Part shown: piece by piece, positions 44,701-53,776 of the stretch
Numbering within the stretch: the first letter of the stretch is position 1
How the letters are laid out: the number at the start of each line of letters is the position of its first letter
Origin: Trametes villosa
Taxonomy: Eukaryota; Basidiomycota; Agaricomycetes; Polyporales; Polyporaceae
Reading direction: 5' to 3'
NCBI GenBank assembly: GCA_002964805.2
Contig: PUDQ02000125.1
Location: 62,001 to 126,000, forward strand
Length of the DNA: 64,000 nucleotides
Position numbers and translations under genes: made by a program
The notes under the pieces: generated by a model
Databases searched by the model: none
What the model saw: the letters and a program-made list of their open reading frames with translations, nothing else
What the model was told of the DNA's origin: nothing

Positions 44701-46314
44701 GACAAGTTCGCGCGCTGCCTTGAGGGAGACGTGCGCGAGGCACCGGTGGAGCTCGAACGGCGTCACTTCGAGGACGCGCTTGCTGCCGGGGCATGAGGAT
44801 GCGCTCAAGGCGGCGTCTGAGCTTGCGGCGACATCGGCCTCGACGTACCGGCTGACTACTTGATAGAGCCCGGCCGTGAGTGGGATGCGCGCGATGTCTG
44901 TCTCGCTCGCGCGCTCGTACATCCGGCATTCGCCCTGTTCGAACACCGTTGTGTAGCCGTTCTCGTCCGCCTTGCGAATGGACACCAGAGCGAACGCGAC
45001 CGCGGGCGAGTAGAGCACGTTGCGCAGCGTGAGCGCGCGGGTGGTCGCGCCGTTCGGAACCACGAGCTCGACGTCTCCTTGTCCGATCGCCAGGAATTCA
45101 TCGCCGTTCGCGGCGGTGATGGCCCGCGGCGGCGTGAGCTCCGTGTACGTCACGAAGCGCTCCCGGTACGGGGATATGTGCGCGCTGGCACCGCTGTCGA
45201 AGACGTCGACGTAGAGGCCGGGCGCGGCGGCGAGTGCGCTCGTGACCGTGTTGCCCAGAGCCACGAACCCGTGATGCTTCTCGGCGGCTGCATTCGCGTT
45301 CGCGGTCGCCGTGTCGCCGTCCTTGCTCTGCTTCGCGTTGGGCCATGGCTGCCCTTCGCGTCCCCCTCCCTTCCGCCTACAGTTCCGGGCGATGTGCCCC
45401 TTGCCGTGGCAGTTGTAACACTCCACCGGCCCGCGCGCGTAGAGCGCGCTCGGGTTAGCGCCGGCTCCGGTGTTCGAGATCGCGGCGCCACTGAGTGCAG
45501 CCGCGAGCGCTGTGTCGTTCGCCTTGTTGATCGCCCGGCGGTCGTATTCCTCGTTCAGCTTGTTCATGAGGAAGTCGATGGGGATGGTCTGCCCGGAGAT
45601 GCTCGAGATGTCCAGGATCATCTGGACGCGGGCGTGGTAGGACTCCGGTAGGCTGTTGGTGACGATCGCCGCGAACTCCGAGTCGGAGAGGCGGGTTCCC
45701 ACCGCTGCCAGGTTTTGCCGCTCGCGGAGCAGCAGCGCAAGGTGCGCTCGGACGTCGCCGCCCTCGGGGCATCGAGTGTTTTGGATCCGCGTGCGGATCG
45801 CGTTCGCGTACATCAGCGACTTGTTCTCGCAGGACGCAACGACGGCCTCCCAGAGGGCCTTCGCGGTCGGCTGGGACTGCACCTCGATGAACAGCTCGTC
45901 GGAGAGCGTCTCGTAGATCAGCGCGCGCGCGCCCGCCTCCTTCGTCTCCCACGCGGTGTACTTCGCATCCATCTTGTCCACCAGCTCCGCGTACTCGTCG
46001 TCCGTGAGGTGCGAGTACTCGTCCGTTTCGACCGTGGCTTGGCTGGACTTGGGAAGGTCCTTCTCGGCGTCGGCGTCATCAGGCTGAGTGGTCGAGACGG
46101 GCTTGGGAGTCGGAGCGGGGGGAACGTGGGGGAGATCTCGATCGACAGGGGGGGGAAGGGGCGGCTGGCGGCTGGTTCCTCTGATGTGGGGCATGTGCCC
46201 CTTGGCTGCCTGGACTGCCTTCATCCGTTCTCGGTAGGTGACCCAGTTGGATCCATCAGACGCTAGCTTCGGCACGCTATACTTGGACGAATTGATTGAT
46301 GTTTCGTACGACAT
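41758..46314 (-). CDS. Copia-1 Gag-Pol polyprotein
   Basis: 1518 residues from MSYETS at 46314. Domains in order: Gag; zinc knuckle CYNCHGKGHIARNC (about residue 296); aspartic protease DSGAS (about 370); GAG-pre-integrase His/Cys motif; integrase catalytic D/D/E (HSDTWD about 593, HSDNGGEF about 656, PEQNGVAERAH about 683); reverse transcriptase with LDVKSAYLNGDLDEEIYM and IVDD (about 1196) where most relatives have YVDD; RNase H with YTDADWGT (about 1371), SSTEAEY and LFTKALP. An upstream in-frame ATG at 46383 lies inside the LTR and is not preferred. No internal stop or frameshift, so the element could be active unless the IVDD change matters. Confidence 0.93.
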   Translation of the reverse strand: MSYETSINSSKYSVPKLASDGSNWVTYRERMKAVQAAKGHMPHIRGTSRQPPLPPPVDRDLPHVPPAPTPKPVSTTQPDDADAEKDLPKSSQATVETDEYSHLTDDEYAELVDKMDAKYTAWETKEAGARALIYETLSDELFIEVQSQPTAKALWEAVVASCENKSLMYANAIRTRIQNTRCPEGGDVRAHLALLLRERQNLAAVGTRLSDSEFAAIVTNSLPESYHARVQMILDISSISGQTIPIDFLMNKLNEEYDRRAINKANDTALAAALSGAAISNTGAGANPSALYARGPVECYNCHGKGHIARNCRRKGGGREGQPWPNAKQSKDGDTATANANAAAEKHHGFVALGNTVTSALAAAPGLYVDVFDSGASAHISPYRERFVTYTELTPPRAITAANGDEFLAIGQGDVELVVPNGATTRALTLRNVLYSPAVAFALVSIRKADENGYTTVFEQGECRMYERASETDIARIPLTAGLYQVVSRYVEADVAASSDAALSASSCPGSKRVLEVTPFELHRCLAHVSLKAARELVEKGRATGVKIVKASDEDPTCEVCVRAKLTRKAIPGEAHPAPHDIPIEEYGDKLHSDTWDADWTSLGGNTKTVLFVDDKTRLHHVYPGKSVTETTQAYKDLEAAILTQTGNQVKWLHSDNGGEFIALKTHLASRGTHWSASVPHTPEQNGVAERAHRVHRERVSAMLLDADLPKTLWVHAYKHSVYVHNRTGHSKLDGMTPYEARFGSPPDIRHLRPWGARIWVKPEKSRKLDPRGVPARFVGFSDNHRDGVYAYWPEKHTVTIVRNYVWADEPEAVASEGADRADESPTSASEGASAEEEVEVSDGESDDTRDVGDEREGGARQAEAVEDGDAGEDNEHETGADEDERGTGADEDGGDERAADEPEGEVVEQAPPAQSLGRGHRIKKPSLKARLVQEAAGGDQQRASMVSEVMGALVALETHAEDADNEAGECYTPDMSRDWGATAYSFVAQAGGDPLSGDPKTLREAQAAPDWPQWEKAIAAEVENLRAHGTYDLVVRPDGAHVIGSKLVFHRKRDADGAVKQCKVRVVAQGFAQIPGVDYTETFAPVAKSSSLRTMIALAARFGWPLIQLDVKSAYLNGDLDEEIYMRQPPGTAAPGEEHLVCRLRKSLYGLKQAGRAWYKTYRDAMSSLDMTRSESDHACFWRHEGDSLVMVGTIVDDMLVTGTPDLVEQFRQGIKTQFTVTDAGEVAWLLGIEVVRDKDAGTVRLAQRSAIDTLVRTLNLEGAKPASTPIAVGGVLNRTQCPTTATAIADMSGIPYREGVGMCMYIAVTTRPDIAYTVHRLAQYMSNPGRPHWEALKRLVRYLIGTRELWLTYGRDNTGLAGYTDADWGTSDDARHSVCGYVFAFDGGAVSWSAKKQSVVALSSTEAEYIGITHAAKEAIWLRALLGDLVHPDFATHAVRLYSDNRSAMDLARNNAFHARTKHIAIRYHFIREAVEREEVDLGYRRTEDMPADLFTKALPRRRLDHLCALFGLLAL

Positions 46315-46362
46315 CGTTGCTGTGGTTCTCCGGGGTTTCTTTTTGGGTTCTACTGCTCGGAA

Positions 46363-46377
46363 GCAGGGCTCATAACC
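46363..46377 (-). other. Copia-1 primer-binding site (half tRNA-iMet)
   Basis: Directly beside the 5' LTR. The plus-strand text GCAGGGCTCATAACC equals the D-stem to anticodon-loop part of fungal initiator tRNA-Met (anticodon CAT within it), as in Drosophila copia, which primes from a cleaved half tRNA-iMet. Confidence 0.75.
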
Positions 46378-46793
46378 TTTCAAGGTTAGGCGGCGTGCGG
46401 TATGCGAGCGGGACGCGAGCTATCGCGCGGCGGTCAGATCTCACACGGCTCGGGGGATGAACGTGTGACATGTATTGAGTACTAACCTATCGCGCGGCGG
46501 TCAGATCTGCGCGATAGGGTCAGTGTCTAGCGTAGGCGACGAGAAATAGAATGAGCTCACCTCACACGGCTCGGGGGATGAACGTGTGAGGTGAGCGGGG
46601 CCGCGCGCGAGCGCGGTATGCCCGAATTTTTGTGAGTAAACAAAGCCAAACAGCCCGCCTCCCGCCGGCGCCTTTCCTCCACCCGCGCGCGTCCTCGACG
46701 CGCGCGGCGCGCGCTCTCCCTCGCGCCCTTTGCCTAATCCATCAGCGGCCGCGCCTTGCACGGCCGCTCCCTTCGTCCTCCGAATCCTCAACA
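46378..46793 (-). repeat. Copia-1 5' LTR
   Basis: 416 bases, no difference from 41335-41750 seen by eye. Carries the promoter of the element; hairpin copy at 46556-46595. Confidence 0.95.
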
Positions 46794-47973
46794 TCTGGAG
46801 GTCGTCGGAGGGGAGGGGCACATCCAAGGCGACGTCGGCATAGGCTAGGAAGCGTCCGACACACTCGAAGTGCATTTTCAAGCCTGCCTTCGGATCGTCG
46901 GCGACCGTAGGCTCCTCGATGCGATGAAGATCGTGATATGCCCCGGTTGCGGCTTGTACGCGACTCGGTCAATACATGTGGTAACTGTGAATGAGTGCAA
47001 GCCCACCTTGGTAGACGCTGATCGCCACCCTGGGACTAGCCCCAGGCCCGCAGAAGAGACGCATTACCCTCTTCAACAGCTCGCGGGCAGAAGCCGGGAT
47101 CATCATTCCATAGAGGTCGTTGTCCAAGTAATAGGGCTTTGCAAGTGTGTCGGCCATGCGAAGGATGTCCGGGACGAGCTCGTCGTCGATACACTGCAGC
47201 ACGTCGTCAGATATGTGGTCAGCGAGTGTCTTCATGACGCCCCAGAGTGCCGCGGCGTCGACCACCGTCTGAACGTGTTGCACCCGTTCGCCGGTAAAGT
47301 GTTCCAGTAGAGTGCGAGCAAGCTGAGCGAGGACATCCCCCGTGTACGCGCGAACGGTCTCCAGGTCGCCGTCTTGGAGGGTTGCCTTCAAGGGTTTTTC
47401 GGCACATTGCAGATACGCGTTGATACACTCGAGGTGAGTGGTGACGGTTGCCTTGACATTGTCGGCAGGCGCGGGCTTCTCGGTGAGACGGACTTCGCGG
47501 TATGACCCGCGTACAGCTTGCCGACGGTGCAGTCAGTATATGCCATGTTTGTGAGCGGGTACACACTCACCGAGCAAGAAGGCCTTGACCTTGCTGTCGT
47601 CGGAGATGCCCACAGGGTTAAGGAGGTATCTTCTCTCTCTCGTGATCTGTGTTTGACTCAGGAAGGTCGGCGAAGGGTCCTCGGACGCGAGCCTATCCGT
47701 GAATGCATTCATCGCTGACACCGCCCATTCTGTATCCGCCGCCTTCATCCTGGACGACCAGAGGCCCCACTCGAAGTAGGTTTCTAAGGCCGCCTGATCT
47801 GTCTCTGACATAACACGAACATTGACCGGATTGGGTGCGCATAAACCGATCTGAAGCCACAGCAGTTGTTGTTGATTCCCCCGTCCGAAGGGCCCGCCTG
47901 CTGAGCTCGCTGCTGCACCAAAGTGCTCGTGTGCGGACTGGTGCAACTGACGAAAGTAGTTGATAACGTCCCC

Positions 47974-48549
47974 TGATGAACTCTGAACCTGGAAGGCTGT
48001 AAGCCGCACAAAGAGAGGTCTTCAGTCTGTGAGAGAACGACTATGATTGCATAGTACTGTACCTGTAAGCCGCACAAAGAGAGGCTACAAGTACTAGTAA
48101 GTAAACATGTAAAGGCGCATAGGTAATATGGGACTTACTCTTCAGTCTGTGAGAGAACGACTGAAGAGCAGAGGCCTGCAGAGTCCTCCTTATATACTAC
48201 TGAGGGAGGACGATGAATAAGCATAAGAGAAGAGATCATATGACCGTCCAGAGGACGCTGACTGAGCGAGGAGGTACGCTGACTGAGCGAAGGTAGGACG
48301 ATGAGTAAGAACGAGGCATGTGATGTCCATGGATGAGTAACACTAAGCTCCAGACAGGTCTAGAATAGTCAGGAGCATCGTAGAACGTACCAGAAGCATA
48401 GGTAGGGATGGCAGGATGCCGAGTATGTACAGAACAAAAGAATGTACGTATATGGTAAGTAGGAAAGTCCATGCCGGCGTATCGTAGACGCACGGCCACT
48501 AACACTGCCACTCCCGGTCCGGCACAGCCGTAGACACGGAAGTTCAACA
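47974..48549 (-). repeat. Copia-2 3' LTR
   Basis: 576 bases, matching 53777-54352. Internal direct repeats: 22 bases at 47997-48018 and 48063-48084, 24 bases at 48019-48042 and 48139-48162, and a short ACGCTGACTGAGCGA pair near 48254-48290. Confidence 0.95.
48138..48168. promoter_or_regulatory. 10-base-pair hairpin in Copia-2 LTR
   Basis: CTCTTCAGTC (48138-48147) and GACTGAAGAG (48159-48168) are perfect inverted repeats around 11 bases. A copy lies at 53941-53971. Role not known. Confidence 0.55.
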
Positions 48550-48562
48550 CTCCCACTCGTTC
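48550..48562 (-). other. Copia-2 polypurine tract
   Basis: On the minus strand GAACGAGTGGGAG abuts the 3' LTR, the usual place for the plus-strand primer. Confidence 0.6.
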
Positions 48563-51500
48563 AAGATGCGGAGGACACCAAGCCAACACCCTGCCTGAAG
48601 CGCTCGAGAATGGAGAAGGGCACATTCTTGGTCAGAGCGTCGGCGAGTTGGTCCGCGGAAGCGACGTAGAAGATCTCGGTGTTCCCCAGTTCGACCTGCT
48701 CTCGAACATAATGATAGGTGATCTCTACGTGCTTGATCTTTCGGTCGTAAGCGGGGTTGACTGCGAGGAAGATCGATCCCTGGTTGTCTAGACACAGGGG
48801 AGTCGCTCGCGAGATGTCGTCCCCAAGCTCACTTCCAAAAGTCCTCAGCCACGCCATCTGACGACAAGCGTCTGAAGCCGCCTTGTACTCCGCCTCGGTC
48901 GAGGAGCCGGAGACTGTAGGCTGACGCCTCGATGCCCATGAAACGACACCGCCTGCCATCAAGAAAACGAAGCCGGATGTGGAATGCCGGTCATCGCGGT
49001 CCTCGGCCCAGTCCGAGTCTGAGTAAGACAAGAGACCGTCGTTGGACGCCCCGTTGTAGCGCAACTTGTAGTCCTTAGTACCCTGGAGATAGCGTAGGAT
49101 GTACTTGGCAAAGTTCCAGTGCGCGTTAGACGGATTGGCGTTGTACTTGGACAACCGCGTTACGGCGAAGTCGATGTCGGGGCGCGTCCCAAGAGTTGCG
49201 TAGAGAATACTGCCGATCAAACTCTGGTAGCGCTTCCGAAAGGAATCGGTGGCGGTCTGCTTAGATTTCTCCAGGACAGCACCAGCAGGGAGAGGGGTGC
49301 GAGCCAGCTTGCAGTCGGCCATGTTGAAGCGTTCGAGGACGGACTGGATGTACTCCGACTGGTCGATGTCGATAGTACGCGTGCTACGGTCGCGGGTAAT
49401 GCGAAGACCGAGGAAACGCTCGACTGGTCCTAAGTCCGTCATCTTGTACTGTCCGCTCAACGTGTCCTTGACCTGCTTGATATGGCTAGGCCGGTCGCCG
49501 AAGAGGAGTAGATCGTCGACATAGAGTACGACAATCGTAATGAAATCCCCCCCTTGTCCCCCTTGTCGCCAATATACGTAGACTCCGGCATCAGAGTACG
49601 TCCGTTTGAATCCCATGTCAAGGAGAGACTTGTGGATTTTGGCATTCCACTGACGAGACGCTTGCTTAAGGCCGTAGATAGCCTTCTTAAGCAAACAGAC
49701 GTAGTTCTCCTTGCCGCGTACGGCCCAACCTTCCGGTTGTTCCATGTAGATCTCTTCCTCCAAGTCGCCGTTCAGGAACGCGGTCTTTACGTCCATAGAC
49801 TCGATGTCCCAGTCCTCAAGCGCGGCGTGCGCGAGGAGGTAACAAATCGATTCAAACCGCGCCACTGGCGAGAATGTCTCGTTGTAGTCCTCCCCCCAGA
49901 TCTGGGTAAAGCCCTTGGCTACGAGGCGAGCCTTGTACCGTCCATCATGCTTAATGTCATACACCCAACGATTGGCGACGACGTGACGGTTCTTAGGGCG
50001 AGGTACGAGGATCCAGGTCTTGTTCTCCAGAAGCGAGTCATACTCAGCTTTCTCAGCAGCTTGCCACTTAGACGCTTCAGGCGAACGCATGGCATCCCGA
50101 TGGGTATTCGGTAAGCCCGCCTTATACTGAGCGGCAGCGAGAAAAGCGAGCAGAGTCTCCGCTTGCTCGTGCTGAGTACCATCTGCGTCCGTACGTGCAT
50201 CAACCCGAGCAGGGGGTTCATCACCATACGTACTGTCCCCATAGCGCTTAGGCGGTCTGACCTCGCGATGAGGCTTATCGCGCGCAATGCTAGGACCTCC
50301 CACTGGCTCATGACGGCGGCGCACGTGGGCAGGACGAGGAGGGGGAACAGGCGGAGGTGTGGGTGGACGTTCAGGTTCAGCGGGAGCTTCTGGCTCTGGA
50401 GCTGGAGGAGCAGGAGCGGGTGGAGGGTCCAGAACCTCAGGCTGAGGCTCAGGAAGTTGGACAGGAAGAGGAGGGAGCTCGTCGTCATCAGCGTTCGAGG
50501 CTTCATCAGACGGCTCGGTGTACTCTGGGAACGGACTATCATCCGGGGTAACAGGATGATCGCCGGGGGTTTTACGTGCAGGGAAAGACTCTTCGTCAAA
50601 TGTCACATCGCGAGACACGACGATAGAGCGGGTGGCCGGGTTCCAAAATCTGTACCCCTTTGAACCGGCTTCATACCCCACGAAGGTCATCTCGACAGCC
50701 TTCTTGTCGAGCTTTCCAGCGCGCTCTGACTTCTGCACGTGAACATATGCTTTGCACCCAAAAACGCGGAAGTAGGACACGTCGGGGACGGTCCCATCCC
50801 AGACCGTAACGGGGCAGCGCCATTTAAGGCGACGCATGGGCTGACGATTGTAGATATGGACGGCTGCTTCCATAGCAAGCTGCCAGAAACCGTGGCTGAG
50901 TCCAGCTTGGTGGAGCATGGACATGGCCTTCTCGACAACGGTACGGTTCCAGCGTTCTGCGCGTCCATTCTGCTGAGGCGACTTAGGCATCGTCTTGTGG
51001 TGCTCGATCCCATGCTTGCGAAGATGATCGGTAAACTCCTTCGAGGTGTATTCCCCCCCGCGATCAGAACGGACTCGCTTGATCTTCTTGCCAGTCTGGT
51101 TCTCAGCCCACGCCTTGTAGTCGTCGAACGCACGGAAGGCGTCAGACTTGTGCTTAAGGTAGTAGGCGCGAGCGAGACCGGAGTGATCGTCGATAAAACC
51201 AGCGAAGTACGAGTAACCGTTGATCGAGCGGGTACGCATGGGGCCATCCAGATCAGTGTGGACGAGCTCAAGGGGCTCAGTCGCACGCTTTTCTGAAGGA
51301 GGGAAGGAGGAGCGATGGGATTTGCCAAAGGCGCATCCGTCGCATGGTTCACCGTCCGCAGGGTCGATAGCATCAACACCTTTCACGTTCGAAGGAAGCT
51401 TGGAGAGAGCCTCCTTGCCTGCATGTCCGAAGCGACGATGCCAGGTCTTATAGGTACGAACGTTCAGGTCGAGCTTAAGACTGTCCGCGATCTCGAGTTC

Positions 51501-53252
51501 ACACTCATAGAGATTAGAACGCGGGACATACTGCGCCTCCAGGATTTTACGTCCTGGGATTGTAATCGTAGCACCATGAGCAACAGAGCCCGTAGGCAGC
51601 CTGTTGAAGATGGTCATCTTCCCGTCTCCTTGGAAGATGGAATAACCTTGCCGCTCGATAGTGCCAGTGGAGAAGAGTCGTGAGGCCGCTTTAGGGACAT
51701 AGCAGACCTTAGGTAGCGTAATCTTCCACTTAACACCGTCGATGTACGTCTCAGCCTTAACGGTACCCTCGCCTACACCAAGTACAGAGTTCCCACTTCC
51801 AGCAGTGCTGAAGACAATGGGGTCGTTGTACTCGTGATAAGTAGCGAAATCGGCGAGGTTCCAGGTGACGTGCATGGAGGCTCCTGAGTCCATAAGCCAA
51901 TGAGTAGGAATCACGCCAGCGGCATTAGCCGCACGATAGAAAGAAGCGTGCATAGAGGCGTCCTCAGAGGAGGAGGCGCCTGCGGACTCTTCTACAAGTA
52001 CATTGGCAGCGGGAGCGACGACGTGAGCGGTATTGGTAGTGTCCTTTCCTTTCCCCTTGTTCTTCTTCTTCCCACCATTGCCCTTGCCGTTGGGACGCAT
52101 CTCGGGGTGCTTCTTGTAGCAAGTGGACTCGTGGTGAGTCGCACTACCACAGTGGGAGCAGGGGCCCTTCAGCTTAGGCTGCGTCTTGGAGACGCGGGAG
52201 GCGGACTGTCCGGACTTGCGCATGGACTCCTCAGCAAGAGACTTCGCGAGGATGACGTCGACGGTGAGTTTCTCGAGTTCCGTCGTGGCCATAAGCGCAG
52301 AGATCATCGACCGGTAGGACTCCGGGACCTTGGACAGAAGGATGAGGGCCTGGATCGTCTCCTCGAGCTTGATCCCATTGGTAGAGATCTCGCGGAGGCG
52401 GGTGACGATCTTGCTCGACTGGTCCTGAATGGACTTCTGGTCCGACATGCGACCTTCGCTGATGAGGGCCTCAAAGAGGCCCCAGACGTGCGCGCTGTTC
52501 GGTTTCCCAAACTTGGTCTGCAGCGCGTCCCACATCTGCTTGGCTGTAGCAGTTGTGCCAGCGACGGTTGCGGCGGAGTCCAGGATGTAGTGGAAGCTAG
52601 GCGCGGTCCGGATAGTGATGAGACCAGCAGCCTTACTGTTTTGCTTCCTCCACTCCTTAGCGGCTTCCGCATCGGTAGCGGCGGGCGGAGTGCCCGTAAT
52701 AGCCTCCCAGCAGTCGGCGAACATGAGGTAACCCTTCATCTTCGCGGCCCAGTCCGCATACTGAGCGGCGGAAGAGAGAGCAGGGACAGATTCTGGTTTG
52801 ATATCCCCCATGACGAGGAGAAAGAACTCGGGGGAATCGGTGAAGTCTTCGCCAAAGTCTAGATCGAATGGAGTTGGAGAGGGCGAGCGCGAAGAGACTT
52901 CAGAATCTGGGAGAGGAACGGTTGTAGGAGACGGGGGAGCAGACTGAGGGAGCGGAACGAGGTGCCAATGGCCAACCTGGTGAGGACGAACGAGAGCGGC
53001 CCAGCTTCGAGGAGTTCCTCGAGGTCCTTGATCGTAGCGATGAGGACAGGGGTGCTCGTCGCAGGGGTAGTATGAGTCGTCCGGCGGATTGTAATGACGG
53101 TCGATGTGTTCTTCTGTGTCGAAGATGTGAAAGCGACCAGAACAGTCAAATGGTTCGTCGGCGACGGAGGAATCAGAAGAAGAGCCTTGGAGGTCTGCGT
53201 CAACTTCTTCCTCAGAGTCCAGGACCAGGGGTTCCGCAGTTGTGGGCTCCAA
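48561..53252 (-). CDS. Copia-2 Gag-Pol polyprotein
   Basis: 1563 residues, no stops. The first 147 residues are acidic, proline- and serine-rich and precede a second good start (MGDIKPESV, 52811) where Gag homology begins. Zinc knuckle CSHCGSATHHESTC about residue 364; protease LMDSGASMH about 452; GAG-pre-integrase motif with CDGCAFGK; integrase D/D/E (HTDLDGP about 667, SDRGGEY about 730, QQNGRAERWNR about 765); reverse transcriptase with MDVKTAFLNGDLEEEIYM and canonical YVDD (about 1244); RNase H with YSDSDWAEDRDDRHS (about 1412), SSTEAEY and LADALTK. All catalytic residues are present, so the element is potentially autonomous. Confidence 0.95.
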   Translation of the reverse strand: MEPTTAEPLVLDSEEEVDADLQGSSSDSSVADEPFDCSGRFHIFDTEEHIDRHYNPPDDSYYPCDEHPCPHRYDQGPRGTPRSWAALVRPHQVGHWHLVPLPQSAPPSPTTVPLPDSEVSSRSPSPTPFDLDFGEDFTDSPEFFLLVMGDIKPESVPALSSAAQYADWAAKMKGYLMFADCWEAITGTPPAATDAEAAKEWRKQNSKAAGLITIRTAPSFHYILDSAATVAGTTATAKQMWDALQTKFGKPNSAHVWGLFEALISEGRMSDQKSIQDQSSKIVTRLREISTNGIKLEETIQALILLSKVPESYRSMISALMATTELEKLTVDVILAKSLAEESMRKSGQSASRVSKTQPKLKGPCSHCGSATHHESTCYKKHPEMRPNGKGNGGKKKNKGKGKDTTNTAHVVAPAANVLVEESAGASSSEDASMHASFYRAANAAGVIPTHWLMDSGASMHVTWNLADFATYHEYNDPIVFSTAGSGNSVLGVGEGTVKAETYIDGVKWKITLPKVCYVPKAASRLFSTGTIERQGYSIFQGDGKMTIFNRLPTGSVAHGATITIPGRKILEAQYVPRSNLYECELEIADSLKLDLNVRTYKTWHRRFGHAGKEALSKLPSNVKGVDAIDPADGEPCDGCAFGKSHRSSFPPSEKRATEPLELVHTDLDGPMRTRSINGYSYFAGFIDDHSGLARAYYLKHKSDAFRAFDDYKAWAENQTGKKIKRVRSDRGGEYTSKEFTDHLRKHGIEHHKTMPKSPQQNGRAERWNRTVVEKAMSMLHQAGLSHGFWQLAMEAAVHIYNRQPMRRLKWRCPVTVWDGTVPDVSYFRVFGCKAYVHVQKSERAGKLDKKAVEMTFVGYEAGSKGYRFWNPATRSIVVSRDVTFDEESFPARKTPGDHPVTPDDSPFPEYTEPSDEASNADDDELPPLPVQLPEPQPEVLDPPPAPAPPAPEPEAPAEPERPPTPPPVPPPRPAHVRRRHEPVGGPSIARDKPHREVRPPKRYGDSTYGDEPPARVDARTDADGTQHEQAETLLAFLAAAQYKAGLPNTHRDAMRSPEASKWQAAEKAEYDSLLENKTWILVPRPKNRHVVANRWVYDIKHDGRYKARLVAKGFTQIWGEDYNETFSPVARFESICYLLAHAALEDWDIESMDVKTAFLNGDLEEEIYMEQPEGWAVRGKENYVCLLKKAIYGLKQASRQWNAKIHKSLLDMGFKRTYSDAGVYVYWRQGGQGGDFITIVVLYVDDLLLFGDRPSHIKQVKDTLSGQYKMTDLGPVERFLGLRITRDRSTRTIDIDQSEYIQSVLERFNMADCKLARTPLPAGAVLEKSKQTATDSFRKRYQSLIGSILYATLGTRPDIDFAVTRLSKYNANPSNAHWNFAKYILRYLQGTKDYKLRYNGASNDGLLSYSDSDWAEDRDDRHSTSGFVFLMAGGVVSWASRRQPTVSGSSTEAEYKAASDACRQMAWLRTFGSELGDDISRATPLCLDNQGSIFLAVNPAYDRKIKHVEITYHYVREQVELGNTEIFYVASADQLADALTKNVPFSILERFRQGVGLVSSAS

Positions 53253-53759
53253 AGTGGTTCAGGGAAGCGCGATGATTGACTTGCTGTGTGCACGGAAAGA
53301 GAGAGATGAACACCTGTTGCGGTGCACCAGGAATCCAGGCAGCCGATATGCCCGAAGACCCAGATAGAAGTCGCCAACTGTGCCCAAGAAGCTACTAGGT
53401 ACATATGGCTATCCGACGCAAAAAGCTATAGTAAGGAGGGTCCGAACGGTTGTCCTCCGGTCCAAAGCTCAGAACGAGCCCGGCTACGACGACTGGCAGC
53501 TGCAAGTGCAGGGCCTGGTCGAAGTATATGTGAAGAAAGGCCGGACTATAAAAGGCCTGTGTAGCTAGGTGCGTGCGAGTACGTAGGGCTAGTAAAAGCA
53601 CTCAGGGCTGCGTCACGAGCGCAGAAATGTCCCCCTGGTAGCAGTGTCGGCGGGCACAGTCAAGAGGTTAGGAATATGGAGGAGGGTGTGCACAAACCAG
53701 CGAGGTCGACAAAGCAATAGTGCGCGCGCGGTGTCAACGATGAGGAGCAACCGGTTAGA

Positions 53760-53776
53760 GCGCAGGGCTCATAACC
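53760..53776 (-). other. Copia-2 primer-binding site (half tRNA-iMet)
   Basis: The plus-strand text GCGCAGGGCTCATAACC is 17 bases identical to the D-stem to anticodon-loop part of yeast initiator tRNA-Met as I recall it. It touches the 5' LTR with no gap. Confidence 0.8.

Larger units (their letters stand above)
41335..46793 (-). mobile_element. Copia-1: complete Ty1/Copia LTR retrotransposon
   Basis: 5459 bases with 416-base LTRs that look identical by eye and a 5-base target duplication TCTGG (41330-41334 and 46794-46798). One open frame codes for Gag-Pol in the order protease, integrase, reverse transcriptase, RNase H, which defines Ty1/Copia. In element orientation the LTR starts TGTTGAGG and ends CCTTGAAA, so the usual terminal CA is missing. 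It sits in the last module exon of gene 4, in the same orientation. Confidence 0.95.

Noticed and set aside
43552..45651. Two plus-strand open frames (251 and 263 codons) inside Copia-1
   Set aside because: Antisense shadows of integrase and protease; low-complexity Arg/Val-rich translations.
46315..46383. Upstream in-frame ATG for Copia-1 Gag-Pol
   Set aside because: It lies within the 5' LTR and the frame would run through the primer-binding site; the ATG at 46314 starts the Gag-like sequence.
51900..52862. 320-codon plus-strand open frame inside Copia-2
   Set aside because: Antisense shadow of the Gag and protease coding region.
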